This document shows positions 63,027 to 64,000 of a DNA stretch of 64,000 bases, one piece after another. Each line of letters starts with the position of its first letter. Position 1 is the stretch's first letter. Source of the stretch: Candidatus Limnocylindrales bacterium (GTDB lineage Bacteria > Desulfobacterota > Binatia > UBA1149 > CAITLU01); the NCBI GenBank assembly GCA_035626395.1, contig DASPNR010000042.1, forward strand, positions 124,001 to 188,000. Reading direction: 5' to 3'. A program made the translations under genes and the position numbers. Under the pieces are notes generated by a model. That model saw nothing but the letters and a program-made list of their open reading frames with translations. It did not search any database and was not told the DNA's origin.

Positions 63027-64000
63027 ATGGCCGTGCGCATCTTTCGTGGCCTCCTTTCTGCCAGCGTGTTCGCCGGTTTGGCCGTCGTCGCCGACGCGCA
63101 GGAGCCGCCGGGCGCTGCCAGCAGCACACCACGCGCCGCGCAGGAGATGTCCGGCCGCGCGCAGGAAGCCGACATTGGCCGCGTCACCATCACCGCCACG
63201 CGCATCGAGCAGGGCGTGGCCGATCCCGCGGCCAGCGTCACCGCTCTGAGCGAAGAAGAGGTGACCGCGTCGCCGGCGTTCACTCTCGACGACATGTTGC
63301 GTGTCGTACCGGGCTTCAGCCTGTTCCGGCGCACGAGCAGCCTGGTGGCGCACCCGACGGCGCAGGGGGTATCGCTGCGCGGCATCGGTCCAACCGGCGC
63401 CAGCCGCGCTCTCGTGCTGGTCGACGGCGTGCCACTCAATGACCCCTTCGGCGGATGGATCTACTGGGGAATGGTGCCGCTGGAGTCGATCAGCAGCGTC
63501 GAAGTCCTGCGCGGTGCCGGCTCCAGCGTCTGGGGCAACTACGCGATGTCGGGCGTCATCAACGTGGCCACGCGTGCACCAGTGCGCGACGACGTTCGCT
63601 GGACGATGGAGGCCGGGGAGCGTCACACGGCGAGCCTGCAGGCATGGGCTTCCCGGCGAGTATCCCCGCGCCTGGCGGTCGCCATGGACGGCCGTCTCTT
63701 TTCGACCGGCGGCTATCCGGTGGTGCGCGCGGATCAACGCGGCGCCATCGACGAGGCCGCCGGCTCCGAAGACGGCACCAGCAGCCTGCGCGTCGATGTC
63801 GCGGTCGGCCCGTACACGACCGCGCGGCTGCAGGCGCGCGGCTTTCACGAAGAACGCTCGAATGGAACGCCGCTGACGCGCAACGAGACGTCGGCGGGAG
63901 CGTTCCGTGCCGGCTTCGACAGCCGCCTGCCGGGAATGGGCCGCGTGCAGACCGACGTCTTCGCGACGACGCAGACGTTCGAGAGCACGTTCTCGTCGCA
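63027..64000 (+). CDS. TonB-dependent receptor, partial (runs off window)
   Basis: At least 324 residues, open to the window end. Signal peptide MAVRIFRGLLSASVFAGLAVVADAQ, then a TonB-box-like VTITATRI (about 54-61), and plug domain ASVTALSEEEV, LVDGVPLNDPFGGWIYWGMVP, ISSVEVLRGAGSSVWGNYAMSGVINVAT. The barrel begins about residue 195. The short 14-bp gap to the PQQ dehydrogenase suggests co-transcription; a cofactor, substrate or metal-complex uptake function for the dehydrogenase is a reasonable inference. A GTG at 63015 in frame is possible. Confidence 0.9.
   Translation, partial: MAVRIFRGLLSASVFAGLAVVADAQEPPGAASSTPRAAQEMSGRAQEADIGRVTITATRIEQGVADPAASVTALSEEEVTASPAFTLDDMLRVVPGFSLFRRTSSLVAHPTAQGVSLRGIGPTGASRALVLVDGVPLNDPFGGWIYWGMVPLESISSVEVLRGAGSSVWGNYAMSGVINVATRAPVRDDVRWTMEAGERHTASLQAWASRRVSPRLAVAMDGRLFSTGGYPVVRADQRGAIDEAAGSEDGTSSLRVDVAVGPYTTARLQARGFHEERSNGTPLTRNETSAGAFRAGFDSRLPGMGRVQTDVFATTQTFESTFSS

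Overview
The window is about 64 kb of GC-rich bacterial DNA carrying some 54 genes. Lipoprotein and Sec signal peptides, beta-barrel proteins and a TonB-dependent receptor indicate a Gram-negative cell envelope. The mix is typical of a metabolically versatile free-living soil or sediment bacterium: P450, LLM flavoprotein, SDRs, a thiolase/DUF35 pair, a PQQ dehydrogenase, DUF1329, and large secreted proteins with eukaryote-like Cys-rich repeats. Myxococcota, Desulfobacterota or Binatota-like lineages fit best. This is inference from gene content; no rRNA or other phylogenetic marker is present and no tRNA was recognised.

Layout. 1-14.5 kb: end of a class I fumarase, a fused MsrB-MsrA lipoprotein, then parts of a carbohydrate ABC importer (binding protein, two permeases) with an orphan histidine kinase, a secreted discoidin-domain glycosidase and a very large GH94 enzyme. 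14.5-19.3 kb: a secreted Cys-rich protein, and an operon of a secreted glycoamylase-domain glucanase with a MalK-like ATPase. Together these look like a split locus for uptake and phosphorolysis of beta-1,2-glucan. 19.6-30 kb: RibD-like reductase, lipoprotein, HIT hydrolase, HAD/SDR operon, YkgJ protein, DUF35/thiolase pair, and a glycosyltransferase next to a membrane-anchored sulfatase-like enzyme. 30-38.5 kb: a 1022-residue Cys-rich secreted protein, an intergenic palindrome array, SDR, quinone reductase, two cupins, a CadC/TolB/TPR regulator and a 4-OT tautomerase. 38.5-41.8 kb: a metal-import operon (ZnuA-like protein, outer-membrane barrel with a His/Glu-rich loop, small Cys/His protein).

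43.09-49.43 kb: a compact integrative element inserted exactly at the start codon of an LLM-oxidoreductase gene. It is bounded by an 18-bp direct repeat with one mismatch and carries a tyrosine integrase, an AlpA-like protein, a zinc-ribbon protein, a DUF3631 ATPase and a PDZ lipoprotein. Its base composition is visibly less GC-rich.

49.5-64 kb: an arsR-acr3 arsenite operon, a frameshifted nucleotidyltransferase remnant, DUF1329 protein, ThrH, SnoaL-like, MOSC, RmuC, P450, Uma2 endonuclease, NAD-isocitrate dehydrogenase-like protein, and a PQQ-dependent quinohaemoprotein dehydrogenase followed by a TonB receptor cut off by the window edge.
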